61,900 nt of DNA from an uncultured bacterium. Lineage in GTDB: Bacteria > Gemmatimonadota > Gemmatimonadetes > Longimicrobiales > RSA9. Of this stretch, positions 40,265-49,075 are shown piece by piece (the first letter of the stretch is position 1; every line of letters begins with the position of its first letter). The notes below the pieces were generated by a model. That model saw nothing but the letters and a program-made list of their open reading frames with translations. It was not told the DNA's origin and made no database searches. The stretch covers positions 1 through 61,900 of the forward strand of contig CALBZE010000125.1 in NCBI GenBank assembly GCA_937889645.1, read 5' to 3'. Position numbers and translations under genes: made by a program.

Positions 40265-40468
40265 TTGGCCTCCGGCCCGGTTGGCGGTCCCGGGCGATCA
40301 GGTTCTCCGCGTTCGCGGAGCCGTCGGACTCTCCGCCCGCGGTTGTCGCATCCGTACCCCGACACCACGATCGCGGATCCTATCCCCTTCGTTCCTATGG
40401 CCGATCCCGCGCCCCCGAATCACGATGGGCGATCCCGTCGCCGGCGTCCAGCGCGGCCCCGGCCAGTC

Positions 40469-41722
40469 TCAGATGCCCAGCTCCCGCTGGAGCGGGACGA
40501 CCAGGTCCGTCTGCTCCCAGGGAAAGAGCACGACGTCGCGCCCGCACACCCACGCCGTGGACGGCTCGCGTCCGAAATGCCCGTACGCCGCGGTCGGCTT
40601 GTATATCGGGTTCGCGAGAGCCAGCCGCTCGATCAACGCGCGGGGCCGGAAGTCGACGACCTTGCGCAGCGCGCGGGCGATCTCGTCGTCCGGCCTCTGG
40701 CCGGTCCCGAACGTGTCGACGTACACGGCGACCGGCTCCGCCACGCCGATCGCGTACGCCAGGCAGACCTCGCAACGCCGCGCGAGGCCGGCCGCCACCA
40801 CGTTCTTCGCCGCCCAGCGCGCCGCGTACGCGGCCGACCGGTCCACCTTCGACGGGTCCTTCCCGCTGAACGCGCCGCCGCCGTGCCGCGCCGCGCCGCC
40901 GTACGTGTCCACGATGATCTTCCGGCCGGTGAGCCCAGTGTCGCCATGGGGCCCGCCGACGACGAAGCGCCCGGTGGGATTGATGTGGAGCACGCACCGA
41001 TCGGGGTCGAACCAGTCGCGGCCGTCGCGATCGAGCGGAGCGCCGCGACCGCGGCGATCGGGTGCATCGTCCCGGGCGTGCCGCTCGTCCGAATCGCCGC
41101 TGAGCGCCGGCTCGATCACCTTGGCGACGATCCCGTCCCGCACCTCGTCGAGCGAGACGTCCGGTGCGTGCTGCGCGCTGACGACGACGGTGTGCACCCG
41201 CACCGGAACGTCGCCCTCGTACTCGATCGTGACCTGCGCCTTCCCGTCCGGGCGCAGCCAGGGGAGAGTGCCGTCCTTGCGGACTTCGGCGAGCCGCCGG
41301 GTGATCTTGTGGGCGAGGAGGATCGGCGTGGGCATGAGCTCGGGCGTCTCGTCGGTCGCGTAGCCGAACATCATCCCCTGGTCGCCCGCGCCGCCGACGT
41401 CCACGCCCGCGGCGATGTCCGGGGACTGCCGGTCCAGCGCCGAGAGCACGGCGCAGCTGTCGCCGTCGAGGCCGTACGCGGCATCCGTGTACCCGATCGC
41501 CCGGATCGTGCCGCGCACGACCGCCGGCAGGTCGATCGACGCATCGGTCGTGATCTCGCCGGCGACGACGACGAGCCCCGTCGTCACGAGCACCTCGCAC
41601 GCGACGCGGGCGTCGGGATCGTCGCACAGGACGGCGTCCAGGACCGCGTCGCTGATCTGGTCCGCGATCTTGTCGGGGTGCCCTTCCGTGACGGATTCGG
41701 AGGTGTAGAGGCGAGTGCTCAC
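40469..41722 (-). CDS. metK: S-adenosylmethionine synthetase
   Basis: This 417-aa enzyme makes AdoMet from methionine and ATP. It shows SESVTEGHPDKIADQISDAVLD, the GAGDQGMMFGYA motif, INPTGRFVVGGPHGDTGLTGRKIIVDTYGG and GGGAFSGKDPSKVDRSAAYAAR. A roughly 28-residue highly charged insert (about 206-234, SGDSDERHARDD and on) sits just before the WFDPDRCVLHINPTGRF strand and makes it longer than the usual 380-400 aa. It follows ptsI by 28 nt. The 204-bp stretch downstream (40265-40468) contains only a small 6-bp hairpin near 40301. Confidence 0.93.
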   Translation of the reverse strand: MSTRLYTSESVTEGHPDKIADQISDAVLDAVLCDDPDARVACEVLVTTGLVVVAGEITTDASIDLPAVVRGTIRAIGYTDAAYGLDGDSCAVLSALDRQSPDIAAGVDVGGAGDQGMMFGYATDETPELMPTPILLAHKITRRLAEVRKDGTLPWLRPDGKAQVTIEYEGDVPVRVHTVVVSAQHAPDVSLDEVRDGIVAKVIEPALSGDSDERHARDDAPDRRGRGAPLDRDGRDWFDPDRCVLHINPTGRFVVGGPHGDTGLTGRKIIVDTYGGAARHGGGAFSGKDPSKVDRSAAYAARWAAKNVVAAGLARRCEVCLAYAIGVAEPVAVYVDTFGTGQRPDDEIARALRKVVDFRPRALIERLALANPIYKPTAAYGHFGREPSTAWVCGRDVVLFPWEQTDLVVPLQRELGI

Positions 41723-41750
41723 CTGCGGTCGTCTCCCGTCCTACGTGCGG

Positions 41751-43547
41751 TCACGCGGCGGGCTCGGTCTCTTCGTGCGACGGGTTCCAGCGCCCGGAGA
41801 AGAAGGACAGGTCGAGCCAGCGCTCGATCTGCTCGGTCAGGATCGCCGCGACCTCCGTCGCCGTTGGCGCCTCGAGCGCCGCGTCGATCGCCTCCCGCGC
41901 GTCCGCCGCGGGCACGCTGCGGATGACCTTCTTCACCTCCGGAAGCGAGGCCGGCCCCACGCTCAGCGCCGTGATCCCGAGCCCGATCAGGAGGAAAACG
42001 CCGAGCGGGCTCGACGCCAGCTCCCCGCAAACGCTCACCTCGATCCCGGCGGACTGCGCCGCTTCCGCGACCTGCTTCAGCATCTTCAGCACCGCCGGAT
42101 GGAACGGGTTGTATCGCGGCGCGAGCCGGGCGTTGCCGCGGTCGACCGCGAGGGCGTACTGCACGAGGTCGTTCGTGCCGATCGAGAAGAAATCCGCGTG
42201 CCGCGCCAGCACGCCGGCCGTGAGCGCGGCCGCCGGCGTCTCGATCATGATCCCGACCTTGTAGCCGGGGTTGAACGGGATCCCCTCCCGCCGCAGCCGG
42301 TCCTCCTCCTCCTCGAGCAGCTCCCGCGTCCGACGGATCTCGTCGATCTCGTTGACCAGCGGGAGCATGATGCGGACGTCGCCGTGCGCCGTAGCGCGAA
42401 GGAGCGCCCGGAGCTGCGTGCGGAAGAGGTCCGGCATGTCGAGGCAGACCCGGATCGCGCGCCACCCCAGGAAAGGGTTCTCCTCCGGCGGCATGTTGAG
42501 GAAGAGCGGGAACTTGTCGCCGCCCAGGTCGTAGGTCCGGATGTAGACCGCATCCTCCGGAAACGCCTCCGCCGCCTGCCGGTACGCGATGTACTGCTCC
42601 TCCTCGCCCGGCACCGTGCTGCGTCCCACGACCAGGAACTCGGTGCGGAAGAGGCCGATCCCCTGCGCCCCGTGCGACCGCGCCACCATCGCCTCGCCGG
42701 GCAGGTCGATGTTCGCGCGCAACAGCACCGGCTGGTGGTCCGGCGTGACCGGCTCCAGGTGCGCCAGGAGGACCAGCTCCTGCTCCCATTCCCGCACCCG
42801 GACGTCCCGCTCGCGGTATAGGCTCTTCTCCCGCTCCGTCGGCTCGACGACTACGCGGCCCGCCCGGCCGTCCAGGATCAGCTCCTGCCCCGTTCGCACG
42901 ACCTGCGACAGGTCGCCCAGGCTGACCACCGCCGGGATCCCCAACGCGCGCGCCAGGATCGCCGAATGCGACGTCCGCGTCCCCGCGTCCGTCGCGATCC
43001 CGAGGACCCTTTCCCTGTCGAGCTGAACCGTGAGACTCGGCGTGAGGTCGCGGGCGACGAGGATCACCTTGTCTTCGAGGTGAGACAGCGAGTAATCCGG
43101 GTCGTCGATCCCGAGGAGGCGACGGATCACGCGGTTCCCGACGTCCGTCAGGTCGTTCAGCCGATCCATCACCATCGGGTGCCCGGTGCGCCGCCATTCC
43201 GATTGGAATTCGACCATCCGCAGCTCGAACGCCCGGGCGGCCGAGAGGCGGTTCTCGCGAATGTACTCGACCGTGCGGTCGATCAACTCGACGTCGTCGA
43301 GCATGAGGAGCTGCGGATCGAAGATGTTGGCCTCGACCTCGCCGAGACGCGCCTCGGTCTGGTCCCGAACCTCCTTGATCCGCGCCTTCGCCCACTCCCG
43401 CGCCTCGTGGAAGCGTTCGACCTCGCGCTCGACGTCGTCGGGCGCGACCACGACATGAGACACGCGCGGCACGTCCAGCCGCAGCACATACGCCGGGCCG
43501 ATCACGATCCCCGGCGCCGCCGGAATCCCGTCACGGGTCAGCGTCAA
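41751..43547 (-). CDS. ptsI: Phosphoenolpyruvate-protein phosphotransferase (PTS enzyme I)
   Basis: This 598-aa enzyme passes phosphate from PEP to HPr. The phosphorylated His is in GTRTSHSAILAR, and the PEP-binding region includes GIGLFRTEFL, IRTYDLGGDKFP, MIETPAA and VCGELASSPLG. The start is a TTG at 43547, 6 nt after the HPr stop, with GGAG upstream. It is the penultimate gene of the PTS operon. Confidence 0.95.
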   Translation of the reverse strand: MTLTRDGIPAAPGIVIGPAYVLRLDVPRVSHVVVAPDDVEREVERFHEAREWAKARIKEVRDQTEARLGEVEANIFDPQLLMLDDVELIDRTVEYIRENRLSAARAFELRMVEFQSEWRRTGHPMVMDRLNDLTDVGNRVIRRLLGIDDPDYSLSHLEDKVILVARDLTPSLTVQLDRERVLGIATDAGTRTSHSAILARALGIPAVVSLGDLSQVVRTGQELILDGRAGRVVVEPTEREKSLYRERDVRVREWEQELVLLAHLEPVTPDHQPVLLRANIDLPGEAMVARSHGAQGIGLFRTEFLVVGRSTVPGEEEQYIAYRQAAEAFPEDAVYIRTYDLGGDKFPLFLNMPPEENPFLGWRAIRVCLDMPDLFRTQLRALLRATAHGDVRIMLPLVNEIDEIRRTRELLEEEEDRLRREGIPFNPGYKVGIMIETPAAALTAGVLARHADFFSIGTNDLVQYALAVDRGNARLAPRYNPFHPAVLKMLKQVAEAAQSAGIEVSVCGELASSPLGVFLLIGLGITALSVGPASLPEVKKVIRSVPAADAREAIDAALEAPTATEVAAILTEQIERWLDLSFFSGRWNPSHEETEPAA

Positions 43548-43553
43548 GTCCCG

Positions 43554-43838
43554 TCACTCCTCTCCGAATCCCCTCGACACCAGCTCGGCCAGCTCGGCCA
43601 GCGCCGCTTCCGCGTCCTCCCCGCTCGCCCGGATCGTGATCTCGCTGCCGCACTCCGCGGCGAGCATCATGACCCCCATGATGCTCTTCCCGTTGACCTG
43701 CATGTCCTCTTTCTTCACCCAGATGTCCGCCTGGAACCGGTTCGCCACCTTGACGAACTCCGCAGCCGGCCGAGCATGCAGGCCGTACTTGTTCCGGATT
43801 CGCACCGTGCGTTCGTGTTCCACGAAGGCAGAACTCAT
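43554..43838 (-). CDS. ptsH: Phosphocarrier protein HPr
   Basis: This 94-aa protein has the catalytic His in NKYGLHARPAAEFV and the regulatory serine in NGKSIMGVM, the residue that HPr kinase phosphorylates. Both sites being intact fits the presence of hprK in the same operon. The start overlaps the EIID stop (ATGA). Confidence 0.95.
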   Translation of the reverse strand: MSSAFVEHERTVRIRNKYGLHARPAAEFVKVANRFQADIWVKKEDMQVNGKSIMGVMMLAAECGSEITIRASGEDAEAALAELAELVSRGFGEE

Positions 43839-44605
43839 GACAGGAGCCTCACGAGAAGTCCGAAGAAAGAGAAACCCAAGAGCGTCAGGACGACGGGGCC
43901 GCGCGCGCGGGCGCCGAAGTACCCGCCGATGACCGCCGCCACGGCCGCAATCGCCAACCACGACGCCGGGATCGATTCCCCGTCGCCGACCCCGGCCGCG
44001 GCGAGATGCCGGCCGGAGACCGCCAGCGGCACGACCAGACCGACCAGGAACGCGCCAACGACCGGGAGCGCCCGCTGCACCGCCGCGATCCCCGATCGCC
44101 GCATGTGCTCGCCGACCCGCTTCCCCTCCCGCCACCCGAGGCGGTAGCTCCAGATCCGCAGCCCGAAGTGGCCGGCGTTGTAGATCACCAGGAACGCCGC
44201 GATGGCGAGCCACCACGGCGCCCCGGCCATGAGCAGGGCGAGGGAAAAGAGCAGGCACACCGGCCGCCACCCCGCCCAGACCATCCTGTCCCCGATCGTC
44301 CCGAGCGATCCTCTGACCGCAGTCTTGAACCGCTCGATGACCGCCGGGTCTTCGCCGTCCGCCTCCATCCGCGCCACGGCGCCGAGCGCCATCGGCACCA
44401 GGTACGGATGGCTGTTGAAGAGCCTCGCGTGACGCGCCAGCGCGTCCGAGAGCCCTTCCGGATCCCCCCGGTAGATCGCGCGGAGCGCGGGGAGGAGCGC
44501 GAACGCGTACCCGTGCCCGATCAGCGTGCGATAGTTCCAGGAGCCCTGGATCGAGAACGAGCGGAGCAGCATCGCCGCCCGCTCCCGCCGCCCAGGACCG
44601 CTCAC
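43835..44605 (-). CDS. PTS mannose-family EIID component
   Basis: This 256-aa protein matches mannose/sorbose-family EIID. The family's conserved start, LLRSFSIQGSWNYRTLIGHGYAFALLPAL, and the NSHPYLVPMALGAVARMEADG segment are present. Three or four membrane segments lie in the C-terminal part. The start is a GTG overlapping the EIIC stop (GTGA). With EIIC it would form the sugar channel; the sugar is not predictable. Confidence 0.9.
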   Translation of the reverse strand: MSGPGRRERAAMLLRSFSIQGSWNYRTLIGHGYAFALLPALRAIYRGDPEGLSDALARHARLFNSHPYLVPMALGAVARMEADGEDPAVIERFKTAVRGSLGTIGDRMVWAGWRPVCLLFSLALLMAGAPWWLAIAAFLVIYNAGHFGLRIWSYRLGWREGKRVGEHMRRSGIAAVQRALPVVGAFLVGLVVPLAVSGRHLAAAGVGDGESIPASWLAIAAVAAVIGGYFGARARGPVVLTLLGFSFFGLLVRLLS

Positions 44606-45276
44606 CCGACGATCGACAGGATCAGGCCGCATATCAAACCGAGCAGGACGGCGAACCGCCGCCCGCTCCACCCGTCGAAGAGCGAGAGCGCCGCGCCCGC
44701 CATCGCCGCGCCCGCGACGCAGAGCATCCCCGCCGCCGCATCCGCTCCAATCCCCTGGAGCGTTCCCGCCGCCCCGAGCCCCGCGGCCGCCAGCGCCGCG
44801 CCGCCCACCGTGACCAGCGCGGCGCGCCCGAAGTCCAGAGCGAGCGCCGCCAGGTGAAGCCCCTCGAGGCGACGCGCGTTCACCGGCCCGTGCCCCTCGA
44901 CGTCCACGACGAGCCGCTCGTTGAGCCGCCGGATCGCGTTCACGGACGCGCCGCACACCCGCTCCCAGAGGAGCCCGAACACGACGGCCAGGAGGAGCAG
45001 GTCCGCCCGCTGCACACCCCCCGATGCGGCCACGTACCCGGCTGTGGCGGCGACCGCGGCCGTGCCCGACTCCGGATACCGCGCAGCGCCGATCGGCAGG
45101 ATCACCAGCGCGAACAGCTCGAGGAGCGCGCCCACCGCGACGCCCTCGAGCGGCCGGCCCAGGAGCAGCCCCGTCACCGGCGCCGCGACGATCGGCCTCG
45201 AGACCATGACCTGCGGGAACGACGTCGCGTCCATCCCGACCGCGCCGCCCCACAGCGTGATCGCCAGCCAGTTCAC
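44602..45276 (-). CDS. PTS mannose-family EIIC component
   Basis: This 224-aa membrane protein has six to seven hydrophobic segments and the EIIC-type segment SRPIVAAPVTGLLLGRPLEGVAVGALLELF. The length is slightly below the 250-270 aa usual for the family. The start is GTG overlapping EIIB (GTGA). Confidence 0.88.
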   Translation of the reverse strand: MNWLAITLWGGAVGMDATSFPQVMVSRPIVAAPVTGLLLGRPLEGVAVGALLELFALVILPIGAARYPESGTAAVAATAGYVAASGGVQRADLLLLAVVFGLLWERVCGASVNAIRRLNERLVVDVEGHGPVNARRLEGLHLAALALDFGRAALVTVGGAALAAAGLGAAGTLQGIGADAAAGMLCVAGAAMAGAALSLFDGWSGRRFAVLLGLICGLILSIVG

Positions 45277-45770
45277 CGCCGTTGCCGCTCCGGTGGGATC
45301 AGCTCCGCCAGCGTGACCCGCCGCGCGTCCGGCAGATCGCGCGCGCTCACGTCCACCCCCTCCGCCGCGAGCGCCTCCAGGTCCCGCTCCTCATCGTCGC
45401 GCAGATACACGTACGGCAGCACCGCGCGGCGCCCCGGCGAATGGTGTATCCCGCCGATGTTCACCTCCTCGCCCCGCAACTTACCGCCCTCCGCCAGCTC
45501 GAGCATCGTGTGCACGTCGCGGGTGAGCACGATCACCCGCCGCGGGCCCGTCTTCCACTCCTCGAGATGCCCGCGCGCCGTCTCGACGTCCTCGAATCGC
45601 GCCTCGATCTCCGGCGGCAGCCCGAGCCCGTAGAGCTCCTGCTCCCACTCGGACTCCGCCAGGCTGTCGTCGACGACGACGATCATGTCCGGCTGGAGCC
45701 GCGAGCCCCAGCCGACCACGACCTGGCCGTGGATCAGACGCTCATCGACCCGGTACAGAAGGACGGGCAT
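45273..45770 (-). CDS. PTS mannose-family EIIB component
   Basis: This 165-aa cytoplasmic protein has the EIIB-Man phosphorylation motif YRVDERLIHGQVVVGW near the N-terminus, with His as acceptor. VNIGGIHHSPGR is a further family motif. It overlaps EIIA by 29 nt. Confidence 0.92.
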   Translation of the reverse strand: MPVLLYRVDERLIHGQVVVGWGSRLQPDMIVVVDDSLAESEWEQELYGLGLPPEIEARFEDVETARGHLEEWKTGPRRVIVLTRDVHTMLELAEGGKLRGEEVNIGGIHHSPGRRAVLPYVYLRDDEERDLEALAAEGVDVSARDLPDARRVTLAELIPPERQRR

Positions 45771-46173
45771 GGCCTCCGAGCTCCATCGGTGCGCACGCGA
45801 TCCCGGCTCGCCCCTTCTCGAGCAGCCGCGGAACCAGCTCCGACAACGGACGATGCCGGTGCATCACGAACTCCAACAGCAGCGGCAGGTTCACGCCGCT
45901 CACGACCACGACGTCCGACCGGCCGGTGCACAGCCGCCGCGCCGCGATGTTGCAGCTCCCGCTGGGCAGGTCGGTGAACACCACGACCGGGCCGCCGCCA
46001 CCCAGCCGGGCCTCCACCTCCTGCTGCAGCCGTTCCGGCGAGAGGCCGACGTTGCTCAGCGGCTCCAGCGCCTCCGGCTCGATGCCGCTTATGCGCCGAA
46101 CCGCGTCGACCAGCCCCTCGGCGAGGGCGCCGTGCCCGAGGACGATGCCGCGCGCCGGCGTCGCCTCATTCAT
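45742..46173 (-). CDS. PTS mannose-family EIIA component
   Basis: This 143-aa EIIA-Man-type protein has GIVLGHGALAEGLVDAV, in which the GHG His is the phosphorylation site, and VVVFTDLPSGSCNIAARRL. It is separate from EIIB rather than fused as in ManX. It overlaps hprK by 8 nt. Confidence 0.92.
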   Translation of the reverse strand: MNEATPARGIVLGHGALAEGLVDAVRRISGIEPEALEPLSNVGLSPERLQQEVEARLGGGGPVVVFTDLPSGSCNIAARRLCTGRSDVVVVSGVNLPLLLEFVMHRHRPLSELVPRLLEKGRAGIACAPMELGGHARPSVPGR

Positions 46174-47122
46174 AATCCTCCTCCAGGTAGTCCCGCACCG
46201 GGCGCATCGCTTCCTGGAGCCGCTCGGCGAACAGCTGCGCCGAGTTGATCCCCGCGTACTTCAGCAGGTGGTTCATCGCGATGACTTCCGCGATCACCGT
46301 GATGTTCTTCCCCGGGTTGAGCGGGATCGTGACCCTCGGGATCTTGACGCCCAGGATCTCGATCTCCTCGCCCTCGAGGCCGGTCCGGTCGTAGTGCCGC
46401 TCCTTGTTCCAGTCCTCGAGTTGCACGACCACCTCGATCCGCTTCTGCTGGCGAATCGCCCGGATCCCGAAGAGCGCCGCGATGTCGATGATCCCGACGC
46501 CCCGGATCTCCATGTGATGCCGCTGCAGCTCGTGCCCGCGGCCGATCAGCACGTCGTTCCCGCGACGCGTGATGTGCACCACGTCGTCCGCGACGAGGCG
46601 GTGACCCCGCTCGACGAGGTCCAGCACGCACTCGCTCTTCCCGATCCCGCTCCGGCCGATGAAGAGCAGCCCTACGCCGTAGACGTCGGCGAGCGAGCCG
46701 TGCATGATCGTCCGCGGCGCGAACTCGCCCTCCAGGTACGGCTGGATCCGCCGGTAGAATTCCCCCGTCTTGAGACGGGTGCGGATCAGCGGCACCGCCC
46801 GCTGGTCGGCCTCGGCCACCGCCGGCCTCGGCACATCGAGTCCCTTCGTGACTACGACCGCGGGCATGTCGAGGGAGAAAAACTTCTCGAGGACCGTGCG
46901 CAGCTCCGACTTCGGCAACGCGCGCAGGTAGCTGATCTCGGTCTCGCCCAGCACCTGGATGCGCCCGCCGACGAAGCGCTCGGTGTACCCCGCGAGCACC
47001 AGCCCCGGGCTCGACACGTCCGGCCCCTCGATCGGGCGCGAAAGCCCCGACCCACCCGCCAGCAACTCGAGTTGCAGCGTCTCGCCCTTGACCCGCAGCA
47101 GGTCCTCGACGGTCATCGTCAT
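46166..47122 (-). CDS. hprK: HPr kinase/phosphorylase
   Basis: This 318-aa enzyme phosphorylates and dephosphorylates the regulatory Ser of HPr. The Walker A motif is GRSGIGKSE, followed by LVADDVVHI and the HPrK signature MEIRGVGIIDIAALFG. In Gram-negative bacteria it is often found with a PTS that regulates rather than transports. rapZ, a frequent neighbour, is absent here. Confidence 0.95.
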   Translation of the reverse strand: MTMTVEDLLRVKGETLQLELLAGGSGLSRPIEGPDVSSPGLVLAGYTERFVGGRIQVLGETEISYLRALPKSELRTVLEKFFSLDMPAVVVTKGLDVPRPAVAEADQRAVPLIRTRLKTGEFYRRIQPYLEGEFAPRTIMHGSLADVYGVGLLFIGRSGIGKSECVLDLVERGHRLVADDVVHITRRGNDVLIGRGHELQRHHMEIRGVGIIDIAALFGIRAIRQQKRIEVVVQLEDWNKERHYDRTGLEGEEIEILGVKIPRVTIPLNPGKNITVIAEVIAMNHLLKYAGINSAQLFAERLQEAMRPVRDYLEEDYE

Positions 47123-47149
47123 CGCACTTTCGAACTCCCGGGCCCGGTC

Positions 47150-47467
47150 TCAGACCCTGACCAGGTCCCGCGCCCCCGCGCGGCCGCGACGGCGGGCCTT
47201 CCGCTCCGTGATCTGGCGGCGGACCCGGTTCAGCACGCCATCCAGCGCGGACCGGAAGTCCGTCCCGGTCCCGCTCGCACGGATCGGAGGCGCGCCGGCC
47301 AGCAGAATCCGCGCTTCCACGCGGTGTACCCCGCGCTCGACCGACAGGTCGATCTCGGCACCGATCGTCCCGGGTGCGATGCGCCGCAGTCGCTCGAGCC
47401 GTACCATCGCCCGCTCGCGAACGGAAGCCGGCGCCCTGCAATGGCGTGCGCTGATCGTGACGAACAT
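47150..47467 (-). CDS. hpf: Short ribosome hibernation promoting factor (HPF/YfiA)
   Basis: This 105-aa protein matches short HPF/YfiA, which binds the ribosomal 30S decoding region in stationary phase. The S30AE-type beta-alpha fold is visible with VRERAMVRLERLRR and a basic C-terminal helix with KARRRGR. The long-form dimerisation domain is absent. The ribosome-binding site GGAGGT is strong. It lies between the glycosyltransferase and hprK, linking starvation response to the PTS. Confidence 0.85.
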   Translation of the reverse strand: MFVTISARHCRAPASVRERAMVRLERLRRIAPGTIGAEIDLSVERGVHRVEARILLAGAPPIRASGTGTDFRSALDGVLNRVRRQITERKARRRGRAGARDLVRV

Positions 47468-47487
47468 GCGACCTCCCGCGCAGAGGT

Positions 47488-48630
47488 TCACGCCGCGTTC
47501 ACCGATCCCCGCCCCGACCGCCTCCAGGATTCCACCACCTGCTCGAGGTGCGCCTCCGTGTCGTCCGCCGCCCGGTCCCAGCTGAATCGCTCGGCGAAGG
47601 TGCGCGCTTCGCGGCCGAACCGCTCCCGCAGCTCCGTGTCGAGGAGTAGCCGCTCGATGCGGTCGGCCAGCACCTCGACGTCTCCGTGCGGCACCAGGAA
47701 CCCCGTCGCCCCGTCCACGACCGAGTCCCGCAGCCCCGGCGAGTCGCTCGCCACGGTCGGCGTGCCGCACGCCGCCGCCTCCAGGTTCGTGATCCCCCAC
47801 CCTTCCTTGGGCGATGTCAGCACGTGCACCCACGCCCGCTGGAACAGCCGCCGCTTCTCCTCCTCCGGCACGAACCCCGCGAACTCGACCGCGTCCTCCA
47901 GGCCGAGCTCCGCGACCAGCGCGCGGAGCGCCGGCTCGTGGTCGCCGCGCCCCGCCACCACGAGACGCGCGACCACGCCCCGCTCTCGCAGCAGCGCCAG
48001 CGCCCGGATGACCAGGTCGACCCGCTTGTATCGTTTGAGCCGCCCCAGGTACAGCAGCGTCGGGCGATCGAATCGCGGGCCGTCGCCCGGTCGGTACCAC
48101 GCGAGATCGACCCCGTTCGGGATCACGACGATCCGGTCGCGGCGAAACCCGCGCGCGACCAGGTCGTCCGCCGTGCTCGGGGAGACCGCCTCGACCGGCA
48201 CGTCCCGGTAGACCCGGGGCAGCGGCCGCTCCAGGAGCCACGTCGCAGCTGCGAGCGGGAAAGATGCCTCCTCGAACGCCGTCCTGCCGAACAGGTGGTG
48301 CACCAGCAGCACGAGCGGGAACCGGCCCCAGTACGGCGTGAAGAGCGGGACTTTGTTCAGGTCCTCGACCACGATGTCGAAGCCGCGGTCCCGCAGCGAC
48401 CGCCGATAATATCGCGGCGCCGCGAGGCCGAACGTGTAGCGCCCGCCCACACGGTGGACGTCCAGCCCGTCGACTTCCTCACGCGACGCCGCGCCCGGCC
48501 AGCCCGACACGAGCAGCGTCACGTCGTGCCCGCGCCGCGCCAGGCGGCCGAAGACCTCGTGCAGATGCGTCTCCGCTCCCCCCGCCTGCGGGTTGCGGCC
48601 ATCCTGCCAGTTGACGACGAGAAGTCTCAG
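47488..48630 (-). CDS. GT4-family glycosyltransferase
   Basis: This 380-aa protein matches GT-B (GT4) glycosyltransferases. The C-terminal donor-binding half has LLYLGRLKRYKRVDLVIRAL, VVAGRG and SPKEGWGITNLEAAACGTPTVA. The N-terminal acceptor half needs VVNWQDGRNPQAGGAETHLHEVFGR, which is in frame only if translation starts upstream of the first ATG-like codon. The only initiator-like codon in that frame before a stop is CTG at 48630, with AGAGGAAAC just before it. A GTG at 48522 would cut off the first Rossmann strand. Target glycan unknown. Confidence 0.8.
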   Translation of the reverse strand: MRLLVVNWQDGRNPQAGGAETHLHEVFGRLARRGHDVTLLVSGWPGAASREEVDGLDVHRVGGRYTFGLAAPRYYRRSLRDRGFDIVVEDLNKVPLFTPYWGRFPLVLLVHHLFGRTAFEEASFPLAAATWLLERPLPRVYRDVPVEAVSPSTADDLVARGFRRDRIVVIPNGVDLAWYRPGDGPRFDRPTLLYLGRLKRYKRVDLVIRALALLRERGVVARLVVAGRGDHEPALRALVAELGLEDAVEFAGFVPEEEKRRLFQRAWVHVLTSPKEGWGITNLEAAACGTPTVASDSPGLRDSVVDGATGFLVPHGDVEVLADRIERLLLDTELRERFGREARTFAERFSWDRAADDTEAHLEQVVESWRRSGRGSVNAA

Positions 48631-48654
48631 GTTTCCTCTCCCGACCCCAACGGC

Positions 48655-49074
48655 TCAGCTCCGCCCCTCGATCCGGCGCAGGAGCGCGTCCAGCACACCG
48701 TTGACGAAGCGCGGGCTCTCCGCGGTCCCGTACTTCTCGGCGAGCACGATCCCTTCCTGGATCGAGACGCGCGGCGGGATCTCCTCGAGGTACAGCATCT
48801 CCGCCGCGGCGATCCGCAGGATGTTCCGATCGATGACCGACAGGCGCTCGAGCCGCCAGTTCGTCAGCGCCTCCTCGAGCGCGCGGTCGACCTCGTCGAT
48901 GTGCTCCGCGACCGTGCGGACCAGCGTCTCGAGATATTCCCGGCTGGCCCGCGAGATCCGGCGATGCTCCTCGAACTCCCTCAGGATCGCGGCCGGCGGG
49001 TTCTCGCGGCCGCGCGATTCCCACGCATACAACACTTGAAGCGCCCAACCGCGGGCGCGACTCCGGTCCCGCAC
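48655..49074 (-). CDS. nusB: Transcription antitermination factor NusB
   Basis: This 139-aa helical protein matches NusB, which binds boxA RNA with S10 in rRNA antitermination. It shows RGWALQVLYAWE, NWRLERLSVIDRNILRIAAAEMLY and a PRFVNGVLDALLRRI tail. It follows ribH by a single base, a common ribH-nusB arrangement. Confidence 0.93.
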   Translation of the reverse strand: MRDRSRARGWALQVLYAWESRGRENPPAAILREFEEHRRISRASREYLETLVRTVAEHIDEVDRALEEALTNWRLERLSVIDRNILRIAAAEMLYLEEIPPRVSIQEGIVLAEKYGTAESPRFVNGVLDALLRRIEGRS

Positions 49075-49075
49075 G

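Noticed and set aside
41723..41750. SAM riboswitch before metK
   Set aside because: The gap to ptsI is only 28 bp, too short for a known SAM aptamer.
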